DNA from: Saprospiraceae bacterium
GTDB lineage: Bacteria > Bacteroidota > Bacteroidia > Chitinophagales > Saprospiraceae
Direction: 5' to 3'
Assembly: GCA_020629965.1 (NCBI GenBank)
Contig: JAHDCG010000004.1
Location: 46,097 to 92,387, forward strand
DNA: 46,291 nucleotides
The translations under genes and the position numbers were made by a program. A model generated the notes under the pieces. The model made no database searches, had not been told where the DNA came from, and worked only from the letters and a program-made list of their open reading frames with translations. Shown here piece by piece: positions 24,315-33,160 of this stretch. The stretch's first letter is position 1. Every line of letters begins with the position of its first letter.

Positions 24315-25808
24315 ATGTACAAATATTTTTTCGGTTTTTTAACCCTGATTTTTATCGCTTTTGCTTGTAATCCGGATGATAATTTCATTACCGACAGCGG
24401 TGCGAAATTGGAATTTTCGTTGGATACGCTGCGCTTTGACACTGTGTTTACGGAGTTGGGTTCGGCGACGCGGACGATTAAAGTTTTTAATCGCAACAAC
24501 CGTCCCGTCAGCATTTCGCGCATTTCGGTACAAGACCCGAATACCAAATTTCGCTTCAACATCGACGGCGTGCCGGGCAATGAAGCGCAGGACGTGGAAA
24601 TTGCGGCAAACGACAGTTTGTATATTTTCGGTGAGGTAACGATAAATCCCGACGACCCGCTTTCGTTGAGTCCTTACATTGTTGAAGATGCGCTGCTTTT
24701 CGAAACCAACGGCAACGAGCAGGTCGTGTATTTGGAGGCTTTCGGACAAAACGCAAACTATATTCCTAACCGTTTTGCGCAGAATCAATTTGCGCTGTTG
24801 AGTTGTGATTTCGGCGATGAATTTTGGACAGATACACTGCCTTACGTGATTTACGGCGTGCTGTTTATCAACGAATGCACGTTGCACATTCCCGCCGGAG
24901 CGGAGATTTATGTGCACGGCGGTATTGCGCGACAAATCGACCCGGCGACCGACGAAAGTTTGATTTACAACAGCGGTTTGATTTACGTGGACAGTATGGG
25001 ACACGTCGAAATCGACGGTACTTTGGAACGACCGGTGACGATACAGGGCGACCGGTTGGAGTCGCCGTTTGCCGAGGTGTCGGGGCAATGGGTCGGTATT
25101 TACATGCGCAGTCCGGATAATAAAATCAGTCACACAACGATAAAAAATGCGCAGTTCGGTGTGCGCGTGGACCCGAACGCTTCTTTGGAAATCGACAACT
25201 CACAAATTTACAATATGTCGAGCGCGGGTTTGGTCGGTGTAGCGGCGGATATTGACGCGGAAAACTGCCTGATTTACAACACGGGCAGCTTTAACGCGCA
25301 GATGATTTTGGGCGGAAATTACAGTTTTGACTACTGCACAATGGCGAGTTACGGCGTGGATGCCTCGGCGGTCAGCATCAGCAACGGTCTGTGTTTAGAC
25401 CAATTTTGTGAGGAGGCTTTGACTAATGACTTGCAAGCCGATTTCAGAAATTGCATTATTTACGGCAGCCGTCAGGATGAGATTGTGTTGGAAGATTTTA
25501 CGCGACGCGGTGATAATGTGACGGATTTGGATTACAGATTTGAAAATTGCATTGTGCGCGTACAAGATTTAATCGACGAAAACGAACCGGGTTCTTACCC
25601 CGATTTTTTCGATAATTGCAACCCCTGCAACAATGCCGCACCGAGCGACGCCCTTTTCGTTGACCCGAATGATGACAACTATTTTTTAGATACGCTGTCG
25701 ATTGCCGAGGGGCAGGCGCAGGTTATTTCGACAATCGATACGGACTTGGAAGGCAATGAACGCGATGCAGAAACGCCGGATATCGGAGTTTATGAGTACC
25801 AAGAGTGA
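24315..25808 (+). CDS. Lipoprotein with right-handed beta-helix
   Basis: A 497-residue lipoprotein. The start chosen at 24315 gives MYKYFFGFLTLIFIAFAC with the lipobox ending at Cys18 and follows a CA-rich leader; the frame is open upstream to 24111 but that extension is basic and without sense. An N-terminal beta domain of about 200 residues (ARTIKVFNRNNRPVSISRI) precedes a parallel beta-helix (about 240-450, repeated Asn/Ile/Tyr turns such as IKNAQFGVRVDP and CIIYGS). The C-terminus (FVDPNDDNYFLD and DIGVYEYQE) matches the choice-of-anchor Q type end. It is probably displayed at the outer membrane and may bind or cleave polysaccharide; no catalytic site is recognised. Confidence 0.85.
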   Translation: MYKYFFGFLTLIFIAFACNPDDNFITDSGAKLEFSLDTLRFDTVFTELGSATRTIKVFNRNNRPVSISRISVQDPNTKFRFNIDGVPGNEAQDVEIAANDSLYIFGEVTINPDDPLSLSPYIVEDALLFETNGNEQVVYLEAFGQNANYIPNRFAQNQFALLSCDFGDEFWTDTLPYVIYGVLFINECTLHIPAGAEIYVHGGIARQIDPATDESLIYNSGLIYVDSMGHVEIDGTLERPVTIQGDRLESPFAEVSGQWVGIYMRSPDNKISHTTIKNAQFGVRVDPNASLEIDNSQIYNMSSAGLVGVAADIDAENCLIYNTGSFNAQMILGGNYSFDYCTMASYGVDASAVSISNGLCLDQFCEEALTNDLQADFRNCIIYGSRQDEIVLEDFTRRGDNVTDLDYRFENCIVRVQDLIDENEPGSYPDFFDNCNPCNNAAPSDALFVDPNDDNYFLDTLSIAEGQAQVISTIDTDLEGNERDAETPDIGVYEYQE

Positions 25809-25910
25809 CAGTTTGTTAAGCGCAAAAGACGCAGCGAAAAGTCAAGTTTGCTTTTAGTACGCAAGGCGCGCACTTGCCGTCAACTGACAACTATCAACCA
25901 TCAACCGGTT

Positions 25911-26207
25911 TTAATATTTTTTCTTGGAAATGTGATTTTTCGTAATGTGCTTTTGCGCTTTCGATTTAAAACGCAGCGTATCGTCCTCGCGCAGTTTGCG
26001 GTGTTTGGTTTTTCTGCCCTGCACGCGGGCGCGCCATTTTTGCCAGTTGCGCAGCTTCATTTGGTGTTTCATAATTTTAATGACCTCGGCCTCTGTCACA
26101 CCGAATTGAAATTCGATAGCCTCGAAGGGAGTGCGGTCTTCCCACGCCATATTAACGATGCGGTCTAAGTCCGTTTCGCTCAAATTGTGTTTTTTGATTA
26201 CGTCCAT
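25911..26207 (-). CDS. DUF2805 / TIGR03643 family protein
   Basis: A 98-residue basic protein matching the small DUF2805 family: SETDLDRIVNMAWEDRTPF, EAIEFQFGVTEAEVIKIMK and MKLRNWQKWRARVQGR. The middle looks like a helix-turn-helix, and the C-terminal 30 residues are highly Lys/Arg-rich, so nucleic-acid binding is plausible. No experimental role is known to me. It stands alone between two plus-strand genes. Confidence 0.88.
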   Translation of the reverse strand: MDVIKKHNLSETDLDRIVNMAWEDRTPFEAIEFQFGVTEAEVIKIMKHQMKLRNWQKWRARVQGRKTKHRKLREDDTLRFKSKAQKHITKNHISKKKY

Positions 26208-26356
26208 ACGAGTAAAACACGGAACTAAAAGAAGGGTTCAGAGGTTTTGCGCTTGGCAGATTTTATAAAAGCATCGACTGTACAAAAAAACGCCGGTTAT
26301 TACGTTCTTTGCGGCACAGGCAACAGCTCAACCATCCAACCTCTCAAAAATTCTCT

Positions 26357-27745
26357 ATGCTCGATAAAATCCTCCGCACCCTGCGTTTAGCCCTCACCGG
26401 TAAGGAGGAAAATTTTACGACCGGCAGCATTCGCCGCGCCATTATTTTGCTTTCCGTACCGATGGTTATCGAAATGATCGGCGAAGGTATTTTTGCCGTC
26501 GTCGATGCCTACTGGGTCAGCAAAATCAGCACCGCCGCCGTCACCGTTATCGGACTGACGGAGACCGTGGCGACGCTCATTTACAGTACTGCCATCGGTA
26601 TCAGCATCGCCGTAACGGCAATGACGGCGAGGCGTATCGGCGAAGAAAAGCCCGACGAGGCGGCGGAAGCGGGCATTCAGGCGATTTGGCTGGGTACGGC
26701 TTTGGCGGTGATAATTGCCGTTTTCGGTGTTTATTTCGCCGATGATATTTTACGCATTTTGAGCAAAGACGAAGAGGTAGTCGCGGTCGGTACGAATTAC
26801 ACGCGGTTGCTTTTCGGCTCCAATATTGTCATCGTTTTGCTCTTCGTTTTAAACGGCGTTTTTCGCGGCGCAGGCGATGCTTCCATGGCGATGAAATCTT
26901 TGTGGATAGCCAACGGATTGAATATAATTTTAGACCCGCTGTTCATTTTCGGTATCGGTTTTTTTCCGGAATTAGGACTTTTCGGCGCAGCCGTAGCGAC
27001 TACTATCGGTCGCGGCGCGGGCGTGCTTTTTCAACTCTACATCCTCTTCAACGGCGGCAGCGTACTGCGCATGACATTGAAAAATTTCAAGGTAATCCCC
27101 GCTACGATTAAGCGATTGATGAATGTAAGTGCGACGGGTGCGCTGCAATTTGCGGTAGCCTCCTGCAGCTGGATATTTTTGGCGGGCATCGTTGCCGATT
27201 TGGGAAAAGAAATATTTGCGGGCTACACTTACGCCATTCGCTTGGTGATATTTGCGATACTGCCCGCTTGGGGCATTGCCAACGCCGCCGCCACTCTCGT
27301 CGGGCAAAACCTCGGTGCCGGTCAGCCCGAACGCGCCGAAAAATCAGTATGGAAAGCCTCGGCTTACAACGCCGTTTTTATGGGAGCGGTCGGGGTGCTT
27401 TTTTTTCTTTTCGCCGAGCCGATTATCGGCATTTTTACCGCTGACCCGCAGGTGTTGAAACCCGGCGTACTCTGTCTGCGCATTTTCTGCGCGGGTAACA
27501 TTTTCTACTCTTACGGCATGGTGATGGGGCAAGCCTTCGGCGGGGCGGGCGACACGCGGACACCGACGGTCATCAATCTGATTTGCTTTTGGGCAATAGA
27601 AATTCCGTTGGCTTTTCTGTTGGCGAAGCATTTTGACCTCGGCGTGGCGGGTGTGATGGCGTCGATTGTAATTGCGGAAAGTGCCTTGGCGGTTATCGCG
27701 GTGATTTTATTTCGGCGGGGAAAATGGAAGTTGACGGTGATTTAG
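26357..27745 (+). CDS. MATE family efflux transporter
   Basis: A 462-residue inner-membrane protein with about 12 helices in two MatE repeats. The first repeat shows PMVIEMIGEGIFAVVDAYWVSKIS, and the second NAAATLVGQNLGAGQPERAEKSVW, both typical. MATE proteins export cationic drugs or metabolites in exchange for Na+ or H+. The frame is open from 26309, but the ATG at 26357 (MLDKIL) follows a CA-rich leader and gives a normal N-terminus. It is a single-gene unit converging with rpe. Confidence 0.93.
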   Translation: MLDKILRTLRLALTGKEENFTTGSIRRAIILLSVPMVIEMIGEGIFAVVDAYWVSKISTAAVTVIGLTETVATLIYSTAIGISIAVTAMTARRIGEEKPDEAAEAGIQAIWLGTALAVIIAVFGVYFADDILRILSKDEEVVAVGTNYTRLLFGSNIVIVLLFVLNGVFRGAGDASMAMKSLWIANGLNIILDPLFIFGIGFFPELGLFGAAVATTIGRGAGVLFQLYILFNGGSVLRMTLKNFKVIPATIKRLMNVSATGALQFAVASCSWIFLAGIVADLGKEIFAGYTYAIRLVIFAILPAWGIANAAATLVGQNLGAGQPERAEKSVWKASAYNAVFMGAVGVLFFLFAEPIIGIFTADPQVLKPGVLCLRIFCAGNIFYSYGMVMGQAFGGAGDTRTPTVINLICFWAIEIPLAFLLAKHFDLGVAGVMASIVIAESALAVIAVILFRRGKWKLTVI

Positions 27746-27835
27746 AGAGCGGAGAACGCAGAGACGCGTTTTCCCGCGTCTGTACAAAGTCAATGAGATT
27801 TTTCCCAACTTCCCCACCCCTAAACTACCCAACCT

Positions 27836-28507
27836 CTAAACATAAATCCCTTCCCGCCCGATATTTTTCAAACGCTCGATGGTCTGCTTCGGGTCGTCCG
27901 ATTTAAAAACCGCAGAGCCGGCGACCAAGACATCCGCGCCCGCTTTCAGCACCTCTTCGGCGTTTTGCAGCCCGACGCCGCCATCGACTTCTATCAGCGT
28001 ATTGGTATTTTTAATCGTAATCATATCCTTCAACTTGCGGATTTTTTGCAAAGCCTGATAGATAAATTTTTGTCCGCCGAAACCCGGATTGACGGACATA
28101 ATGCAGACCAAATCAATGTCTTCCAACAAATCTTCCAAAACCGAAACGGGGGTACCCGGATTGAGCGCAACGCCCGCTTTTGCTCCCGTAGCGTGTATCT
28201 GTTGCAGCGTGCGGTGAATGTGCGGACAGGCCTCGTAATGCACCGTAATCACCTCGGCGCCCGCTTCCCGAAACTTTTCGATGTAACGCTCCGGCTGCGC
28301 GACCATCATGTGTACGTCGAACGGTTTTTTCGCCAAAGTGTGCATGGTTTTGACAATATCCCACCCAAAACTGATGTTGGGAACGAAAGTGCCGTCCATA
28401 ATATCGACGTGAAACCAATCGGCACGGCTGTCGTTGACCATGTTGAAATCGGTGCGGAGGTCGGAAAAATCCGCCGCCAAAACGGAAGGTGCTACAAGAT
28501 GCTTCAT
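27836..28507 (-). CDS. rpe: Ribulose-phosphate 3-epimerase
   Basis: Interconverts ribulose-5-phosphate and xylulose-5-phosphate in the pentose phosphate pathway; cytoplasmic TIM barrel of 223 residues, the normal length. Metal and catalytic residues are in place: Ser8 in APSVLAADF, His33 and Asp35 in FHVDIMDG, His66 in DVHMM, and the second catalytic Asp in IEVDGG. MSVNPGFGGQ forms the phosphate-loop region. It is not adjacent to other pentose phosphate genes. Confidence 0.97.
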   Translation of the reverse strand: MKHLVAPSVLAADFSDLRTDFNMVNDSRADWFHVDIMDGTFVPNISFGWDIVKTMHTLAKKPFDVHMMVAQPERYIEKFREAGAEVITVHYEACPHIHRTLQQIHATGAKAGVALNPGTPVSVLEDLLEDIDLVCIMSVNPGFGGQKFIYQALQKIRKLKDMITIKNTNTLIEVDGGVGLQNAEEVLKAGADVLVAGSAVFKSDDPKQTIERLKNIGREGIYV

Positions 28508-28579
28508 GCCGCGAAATTATGATAATTTTGGTTCTTCGACAAGCCGCGACTTTCTGCCGCCGTTTTATTTACGGTGAAC

Positions 28580-28587
28580 TATTTTTG
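28580..28587 (+). promoter_or_regulatory. -7 promoter element of the dienelactone hydrolase gene
   Basis: TATTTTTG matches the -7 consensus and lies about 67 bases before the start codon. No TTG is seen at the usual spacing. Confidence 0.4.
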
Positions 28588-28654
28588 GAATAGAACCTTT
28601 ACATTTTATTGATTTCAAACATTTCGGATTTACGCCGAAAGCAAAACAAAAACT

Positions 28655-29500
28655 ATGACCAACAAACTTACTCTTCTTTTTTTCCTGAGCATTTTGGCTT
28701 TCTTTACTGCTTGCGGCGACGCCGAAAAAGCCGCCGACACCACGGAAGAAAGCAAAGACAAAATGGCGGATTTTGCCGACGACAAGGACTTCCGCGACAA
28801 ACACCCCGCGCCCAATAACGCAGACTTCACTCCGCAGGGCGAAATGATGACCTACGACACGCCGGACGGTAAAACCGCCTCCGCTTATATGCTGAAAGCC
28901 GCGGAACCGACCGATAAATACCTCTTCGTCATTCAGGAATGGTGGGGTCTGAACAATAACATCAAACGCGAAGCCGACCGCTACTTCAACGCCCTCGAAA
29001 ACGTCAACGTCATGGCACTCGATATGTACGACGGCAAAAGCGCGGACAATCCCGACGAGGCCGGAAAACTGATGCAAAGCCGCGAACAGGAACGCTTGGA
29101 AAACATCGTCAAAGGCGCACTCAACTACGCGGGCGAAGAGCCGGAAATCGCGACCGTCGGCTGGTGTTTCGGCGGCGGCTGGTCGCTGCGCTCGGCAATT
29201 TTGGCAGGCGAAGATGCCAAAGCCTGTGTGATGTACTACGGCATGCCCGTAGAAAACGCGGCGCAGTTGGCACCTTTGGAAGCTCCCGTATTGGGTCTTT
29301 TTGCGGAAAAAGATGAATGGATAAACCGCGAGGTCATCAGCAAATTCGAGAAATTAGCGGCTGCCACCAATAAAGATTTAGAGACACATTGGTTTGAAGC
29401 CGACCACGCTTTCGCCAATCCGTCTAACCCGAATTACAACAGCGAAGCGGCGCAAAAAGCAAACGCGATGGCGATGGATTTTATTAAAAAGAATTTTTGA
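28655..29500 (+). CDS. Dienelactone hydrolase family lipoprotein
   Basis: A 281-residue alpha/beta hydrolase exported as a lipoprotein: the signal ends in the lipobox FFTAC (Cys20), followed by an acidic linker (about 21-50). The hydrolase domain has the dienelactone-hydrolase triad Cys171 (GWCFGGG), Asp220 (AEKDEW) and His251 (EADHAFAN). NVMALDMYDGK is another family motif. Classical members open dienelactones in aromatic degradation in the cytoplasm; this lipoprotein form would act in the periplasm or at the cell surface on unknown esters. A perfect 15-bp terminator follows. Confidence 0.92.
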   Translation: MTNKLTLLFFLSILAFFTACGDAEKAADTTEESKDKMADFADDKDFRDKHPAPNNADFTPQGEMMTYDTPDGKTASAYMLKAAEPTDKYLFVIQEWWGLNNNIKREADRYFNALENVNVMALDMYDGKSADNPDEAGKLMQSREQERLENIVKGALNYAGEEPEIATVGWCFGGGWSLRSAILAGEDAKACVMYYGMPVENAAQLAPLEAPVLGLFAEKDEWINREVISKFEKLAAATNKDLETHWFEADHAFANPSNPNYNSEAAQKANAMAMDFIKKNF

Positions 29501-29579
29501 GAGGTTGAGAGGTTGAGAGGTTTTGAGGTTGAGAAGTTGAGGGGTGGGGAAGTATTTTCTTACCTTGATAGCTAAAATC

Positions 29580-29612
29580 GAAAAGGCTGTACTTCATAAG
29601 TACAGCCTTTTC
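29580..29612. terminator. Bidirectional terminator
   Basis: A perfect 15-bp stem (29580-29594 with 29598-29612) has a three-base loop and A/T-rich ends. It lies between the converging hydrolase and GCS2-CBS genes. Confidence 0.85.
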
Positions 29613-29685
29613 TGTGTCCGGAAAATAATTTTTACAGCAAAGCTCGTCAAAGCCGTCCAAGAACGTGCCTACGGGCAACCGACAA

Positions 29686-29712
29686 CCGACAACCGACAAC
29701 CGACAACCGACA
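29686..29712 (+). repeat. Tandem CAACCGA-type simple repeat
   Basis: Several tandem copies of an 8-mer (ACAACCG) lie directly after the stop of the minus-strand gene. On the coding strand this is a GGTTGTC repeat. Similar words recur at 9830-9880 and 25875-25905. Confidence 0.6.
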
Positions 29713-29713
29713 C

Positions 29714-31645
29714 CTACTTCTCCAACCGCTCCATCAACCGACCCGTAATGCGCAAAAAGTCCATTTCGGTAATGACGCCGATGAGTTCGTTTTCACCTTT
29801 AATCACGGGCAGGCAGCCGACTTTATTGTCGCGCATGATGTGCATGGCCTCGATAATTGTCATACCGGGACTCGCCGTAATCGGGTTTTTGACCATCACA
29901 TCACTGACCGTCGTTTCGTTATTTTCGGGATTGAGTGCCGATTTGCGACTGAAATAACGCAACAGCAGCCGCGAAGTAATCAAACCGCAGAGTTTGCCTT
30001 TGTCGTCTTCGACGGGCATGTAGCGGATTTTTCGCCAGTCCATCATGTCGGCTGTCAGTTCTACGATGTCATCGGGGCGCACGGTGAAAAGGTCGGTTTC
30101 CATGAACTGCTCGACGCGCATTTTGCCGGGGCGGTAGGCGTCGATTTCGGGGGCGTTCGGCAGTTTCCATTTGTGTACGGGAATGCCTTTTTCCTGATTT
30201 TCGACTATCAGTTTGGTAAGTGCGGTCAGAGATTCGTCTTTGGTCAGTCGCTTGCAAAACTCGGTGTAAGCCCGCAGTTGCCACCGTGCACCGTTGGTGT
30301 GTTTTTTGGCGCGACCCTCAATGATGCCGAGATATTTGTCAATGTCGGCGGGGTTGATTTTGTGCAACGCCAAACCGTGGCGGGCGAGCGGCAGCAGTTC
30401 TTTTAAAATCAACTGACAGGCACTGTATTTTTTATCGTTGAACCAAGTGAAGTTAGAGTCGATACCGTACTTTGCCGCTTTTAAAAAGTTATCGCTGACA
30501 TCCGCGAAGGACATCAATTCTTTTACATCTTTGACCTTATCCGCCATGCCGACCATGCAGCCGAGCCAAAAGGCGGCGTTGGCGATTTCGTCGGCAGTTG
30601 TCGGGCCGGCGGGCAATACACGGTTTTCGATGCGCAGGTGCGGTTTTCCGTTGTCGGACACGCCGTAGCATGGGCGGTTCCAGCGGTAAACCGTCGAGTT
30701 GTGGACTTGTAGAGAGCGCAGTTTCGGTACGTTGCCCGCTTTGATTTCTGCCAGAGAGTCTTCTTTGACATCGCCCGCCAACAGAACGCGGAAGCGGGAA
30801 ATATCCTCGCGGTAAATTTCTAAAACCGACTTGTACAGCCAATCTTTACCGAAGTGCACCCGCGTTTGTTGCTCGCGCAGGTGGTCTTTGCTGCTGCGCG
30901 TATCGAGTGCCTGCTGAAACAGCGCAATGCGACTCTCGTGCCACAGTCGCTTGCCGAAGACAATCGGAGAGTTGGCGGCAATTGCCATCACCGGTCCGGC
31001 GAGTGCCTGCGCGATGTTGTACATCTGCACAAAATTATCGGGAGAAACCTGTAAGTGGACTTGAAATGAGGTATTCACCGCCTCCAGCATCGGAGAGTCG
31101 TGCGTGATGCGCAGCTCGTCGATGCCTTCGAGTTTGAGTTGAAAAGTCGCGCCGTTTTCCAAATTTTTGCTCAGCGCATCCATCAGCGCGTAGTAGCGGG
31201 GTTTGGGCGTGAGATTGTCGATGGTCATGTGCGACTTGGTCAGTGTCGGCAGGATACCGGTCAACACGACTTTGGTGTTCATTTTGACGAGTCGCTCTTT
31301 GATTTTTTGTAACTTATCAAAATTTTCTTTATCCAATTTGGTCAGACAGTCGCCTTTAAAAACGCGCGGCGTCAGGTTGGTTTCCAGATTAAATTTCGCC
31401 AACTCGGTTTCGACCCAGGGGTAGCGTTTCATTTTTTCCAGAGCCTCCATCGCTATGAGGGCGGGCTTGTACGTTTCATCGTCCACCAGACACATTTCCT
31501 GTTCGGCGCCGATGCGCGTAATGCCCGACTCGAACCAGTCGTTTTTCAGCATGTATTCCAATGCTTTTACGTCGTTTAACAGGCTGCGCACGAATTGCTG
31601 CATTTCCTGTTTTTCTTCCAATAGAGATACTCGTTGTTCGCCCAT
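29714..31645 (-). CDS. GCS2-type glutamate-cysteine ligase-like protein fused to paired CBS domains
   Basis: A 643-residue fusion. Residues 1 to about 480 are a GCS2/YbdK-like carboxylate-amine ligase, recognised from RIGAEQEMCLVD (substrate/ATP site), HDSPMLEAVNTSFQVHLQV, RLWHESRIALFQQ and LRIENRVLPAGP. The C-terminal 150 residues carry two CBS motifs (METDLFTVRPDD to GLITSRLLLRY, and VMVKNPITASPG to GVITEMDFLRI), a Bateman module that usually senses adenosyl compounds. The ligase may make gamma-glutamyl or similar bonds, with activity gated by nucleotide binding; both are inferred. The frame opens with a TTG at 31711, but the ATG at 31645 (MGEQRV) is a better start. Confidence 0.9.
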   Translation of the reverse strand: MGEQRVSLLEEKQEMQQFVRSLLNDVKALEYMLKNDWFESGITRIGAEQEMCLVDDETYKPALIAMEALEKMKRYPWVETELAKFNLETNLTPRVFKGDCLTKLDKENFDKLQKIKERLVKMNTKVVLTGILPTLTKSHMTIDNLTPKPRYYALMDALSKNLENGATFQLKLEGIDELRITHDSPMLEAVNTSFQVHLQVSPDNFVQMYNIAQALAGPVMAIAANSPIVFGKRLWHESRIALFQQALDTRSSKDHLREQQTRVHFGKDWLYKSVLEIYREDISRFRVLLAGDVKEDSLAEIKAGNVPKLRSLQVHNSTVYRWNRPCYGVSDNGKPHLRIENRVLPAGPTTADEIANAAFWLGCMVGMADKVKDVKELMSFADVSDNFLKAAKYGIDSNFTWFNDKKYSACQLILKELLPLARHGLALHKINPADIDKYLGIIEGRAKKHTNGARWQLRAYTEFCKRLTKDESLTALTKLIVENQEKGIPVHKWKLPNAPEIDAYRPGKMRVEQFMETDLFTVRPDDIVELTADMMDWRKIRYMPVEDDKGKLCGLITSRLLLRYFSRKSALNPENNETTVSDVMVKNPITASPGMTIIEAMHIMRDNKVGCLPVIKGENELIGVITEMDFLRITGRLMERLEK

Positions 31646-31708
31646 TTTTTGCTTGCTGAGTTGGTTTACAAACTTTTCTGCCGTTTGCGCTGAAATATTT
31701 TTTGCTTT

Positions 31709-31716
31709 CAAAATTA
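31709..31716 (-). promoter_or_regulatory. -7 promoter element of the GCS2-CBS gene
   Basis: The minus strand reads TAATTTTG, fitting TAnnTTTG, about 63 bases before the ATG at 31645. It overlaps the TTG at 31711, an argument against that codon as the start. The nearest TTG upstream is too close for a normal -33 box. Confidence 0.4.
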
Positions 31717-31869
31717 AATTTTCCGAAAGGCAAAGAATACGCTTTTACGCAGCTAATTTAACAAGGTTTAGCGAAAATCAAGATATTATTTTTGGAAAAA
31801 TCGGTGGATGGTGGACGGCAAACGGTGGACGGGCTGCTTCGCTCTGCAATTTCGGAACAAGAAAACCGG

Positions 31870-32265
31870 TTATTTTTTGTGAATTGTTTTATACCAATCA
31901 TCCGAACCGTCGCGCTTCAATTCTTCGTTAATCGCGGCGGCTTCCAAGATAATTTCGGTGACGGCGTCGCTGTGCAATTCTTTGAGATTTTTAATGAGCA
32001 GACCTTTGATTTGCTTGCGACCGGCATCTTGCAGCAACCCTTGTTCGTTGGAGAAAAGTGCGCCGTGAATAAAGGCAATTTCGATACCGCCGCCCTTTTT
32101 CGGGTTTAGGTAGCAGAGGTGTTTGTGGTACTCGTAGAAAGGGACTGTCCACTTTATCGAGGATTTGACCTGCGGAATGAGATTTTCAATCAGGTCGTGC
32201 GCGGCGGCGATGAGGTCTGCCTGCGCGGAGTTTTCTAAGGAGAGAATGTAATCTTCGATGGTCAT
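31870..32265 (-). CDS. DUF1801 (YdhG-like) protein
   Basis: A 131-residue cytoplasmic protein of the DUF1801 family: helical N-terminus (YILSLENSAQADLIAAAHDLIENLIP), a beta segment (SSIKWTVPFYEYHKHLCYLNPKKGGG) and a helical end. The fold resembles frataxin-like proteins such as YdhG, for which iron-chaperone roles have been proposed, but its true function here is unknown. It lies between the GCS2-CBS gene and the AT-rich lipoprotein region. Confidence 0.85.
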   Translation of the reverse strand: MTIEDYILSLENSAQADLIAAAHDLIENLIPQVKSSIKWTVPFYEYHKHLCYLNPKKGGGIEIAFIHGALFSNEQGLLQDAGRKQIKGLLIKNLKELHSDAVTEIILEAAAINEELKRDGSDDWYKTIHKK

Positions 32266-32591
32266 CTTTTTTGAAAATAATGTTTTATTTTTTATTGCTG
32301 AATTTGTTGTAACAATACATATTTGAACATGAAGAAGCTGTTCGCAAAGTTACGATTACAAAATACGCAAGACATCAGTAAGTCTGATAAAGTGCGAGTA
32401 TATTTTGTTTTATTTTAGAAAGAATGAACAAATAGTTATATTCGGTTCTTTTTTTAGTAACAAACTTGTTTGCAAACAAGAAAAACATGCTTTGTTAAAT
32501 AGCTGTTAGTCAGAGATTTAATAAACTTTGAAAGTTATTTTTTGCAAGTATCCAATGAAAATTCTAACTCCGTTACCAAAATTTTTAAGCT
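32266..32591. other. AT-rich intergenic region
   Basis: This 326-base stretch is much more AT-rich than its surroundings. It holds the palindrome at 32456-32480 and no clear promoter or ORF. Confidence 0.5.
32456..32480 (+). repeat. AGTAAC-headed palindrome
   Basis: AGTAAC is followed by CTTGTTTGCAAACAAG, a perfect 16-base palindrome. It has the same arrangement as at 4468 and 14043 with a different stem. Confidence 0.55.
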
Positions 32592-33125
32592 ATGAAAAGA
32601 TTTTTGATATTTGTTACAGCTTTCATATTGATGAACCTTAGCTGTAAGTCTACTCGCAAACTTGCACATAAATACCCCGATTGCGCGTGTTATTACAAAT
32701 ACCTTGACCAAGCCTGGCAAAAAGAAGCCAACGGTTTTTATTCGATTAAAGAAATTCATACAGAAGAAGATAATCAAATAGTTCTTTGGACGCAGGGAAG
32801 TCGTTTTTTGAGAATGTGGAGAAAGTATAAAGTAGAATGTTTAATGATTCTTTCTGATAAAGAAGTTTTTCGATTATTTGGAAAGCCTACAGGTACCTTT
32901 ACTTCGTATCAGAAAAGATATAATGCAAATCTTACAAAATTTTTTTACCATATAAATGACGAAATTTGTTTTGAAAAAACTAATGCCGACGGTGAATTCG
33001 AGTCTTGTAGCCAATTTCAATTTTCGTTTTGTGACGGCAAACAACAGTCGCCATGTAACGGAGGCGGACCGTTGTTGCTATATACAGATTCTTACATCGG
33101 AAACGGCGAGCGGTCGCAGTTTTGA
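32592..33125 (+). CDS. AT-rich orphan lipoprotein
   Basis: A 177-residue lipoprotein with a clear signal (MKRFLIFVTAFILMNLSC, lipobox Cys18). The mature part has a segment resembling SmpA/BLIP-like folds (DKEVFRLFGKPTGTFTSYQKR followed by FFYHIND), and eight or so cysteines in total, several in the C-terminal half (CFEK, ESCSQF, SFCDG, SPCNGG). Codon use is AT-biased compared with neighbours, and with the AT-rich leader this suggests recent acquisition or a fast-evolving orphan. It converges with the TPR gene after 35 bases. The function is unknown. Confidence 0.7.
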   Translation: MKRFLIFVTAFILMNLSCKSTRKLAHKYPDCACYYKYLDQAWQKEANGFYSIKEIHTEEDNQIVLWTQGSRFLRMWRKYKVECLMILSDKEVFRLFGKPTGTFTSYQKRYNANLTKFFYHINDEICFEKTNADGEFESCSQFQFSFCDGKQQSPCNGGGPLLLYTDSYIGNGERSQF

Positions 33126-33160
33126 AAAACAAAGCAATCCATCGCTGTCGGTATTCAAAC

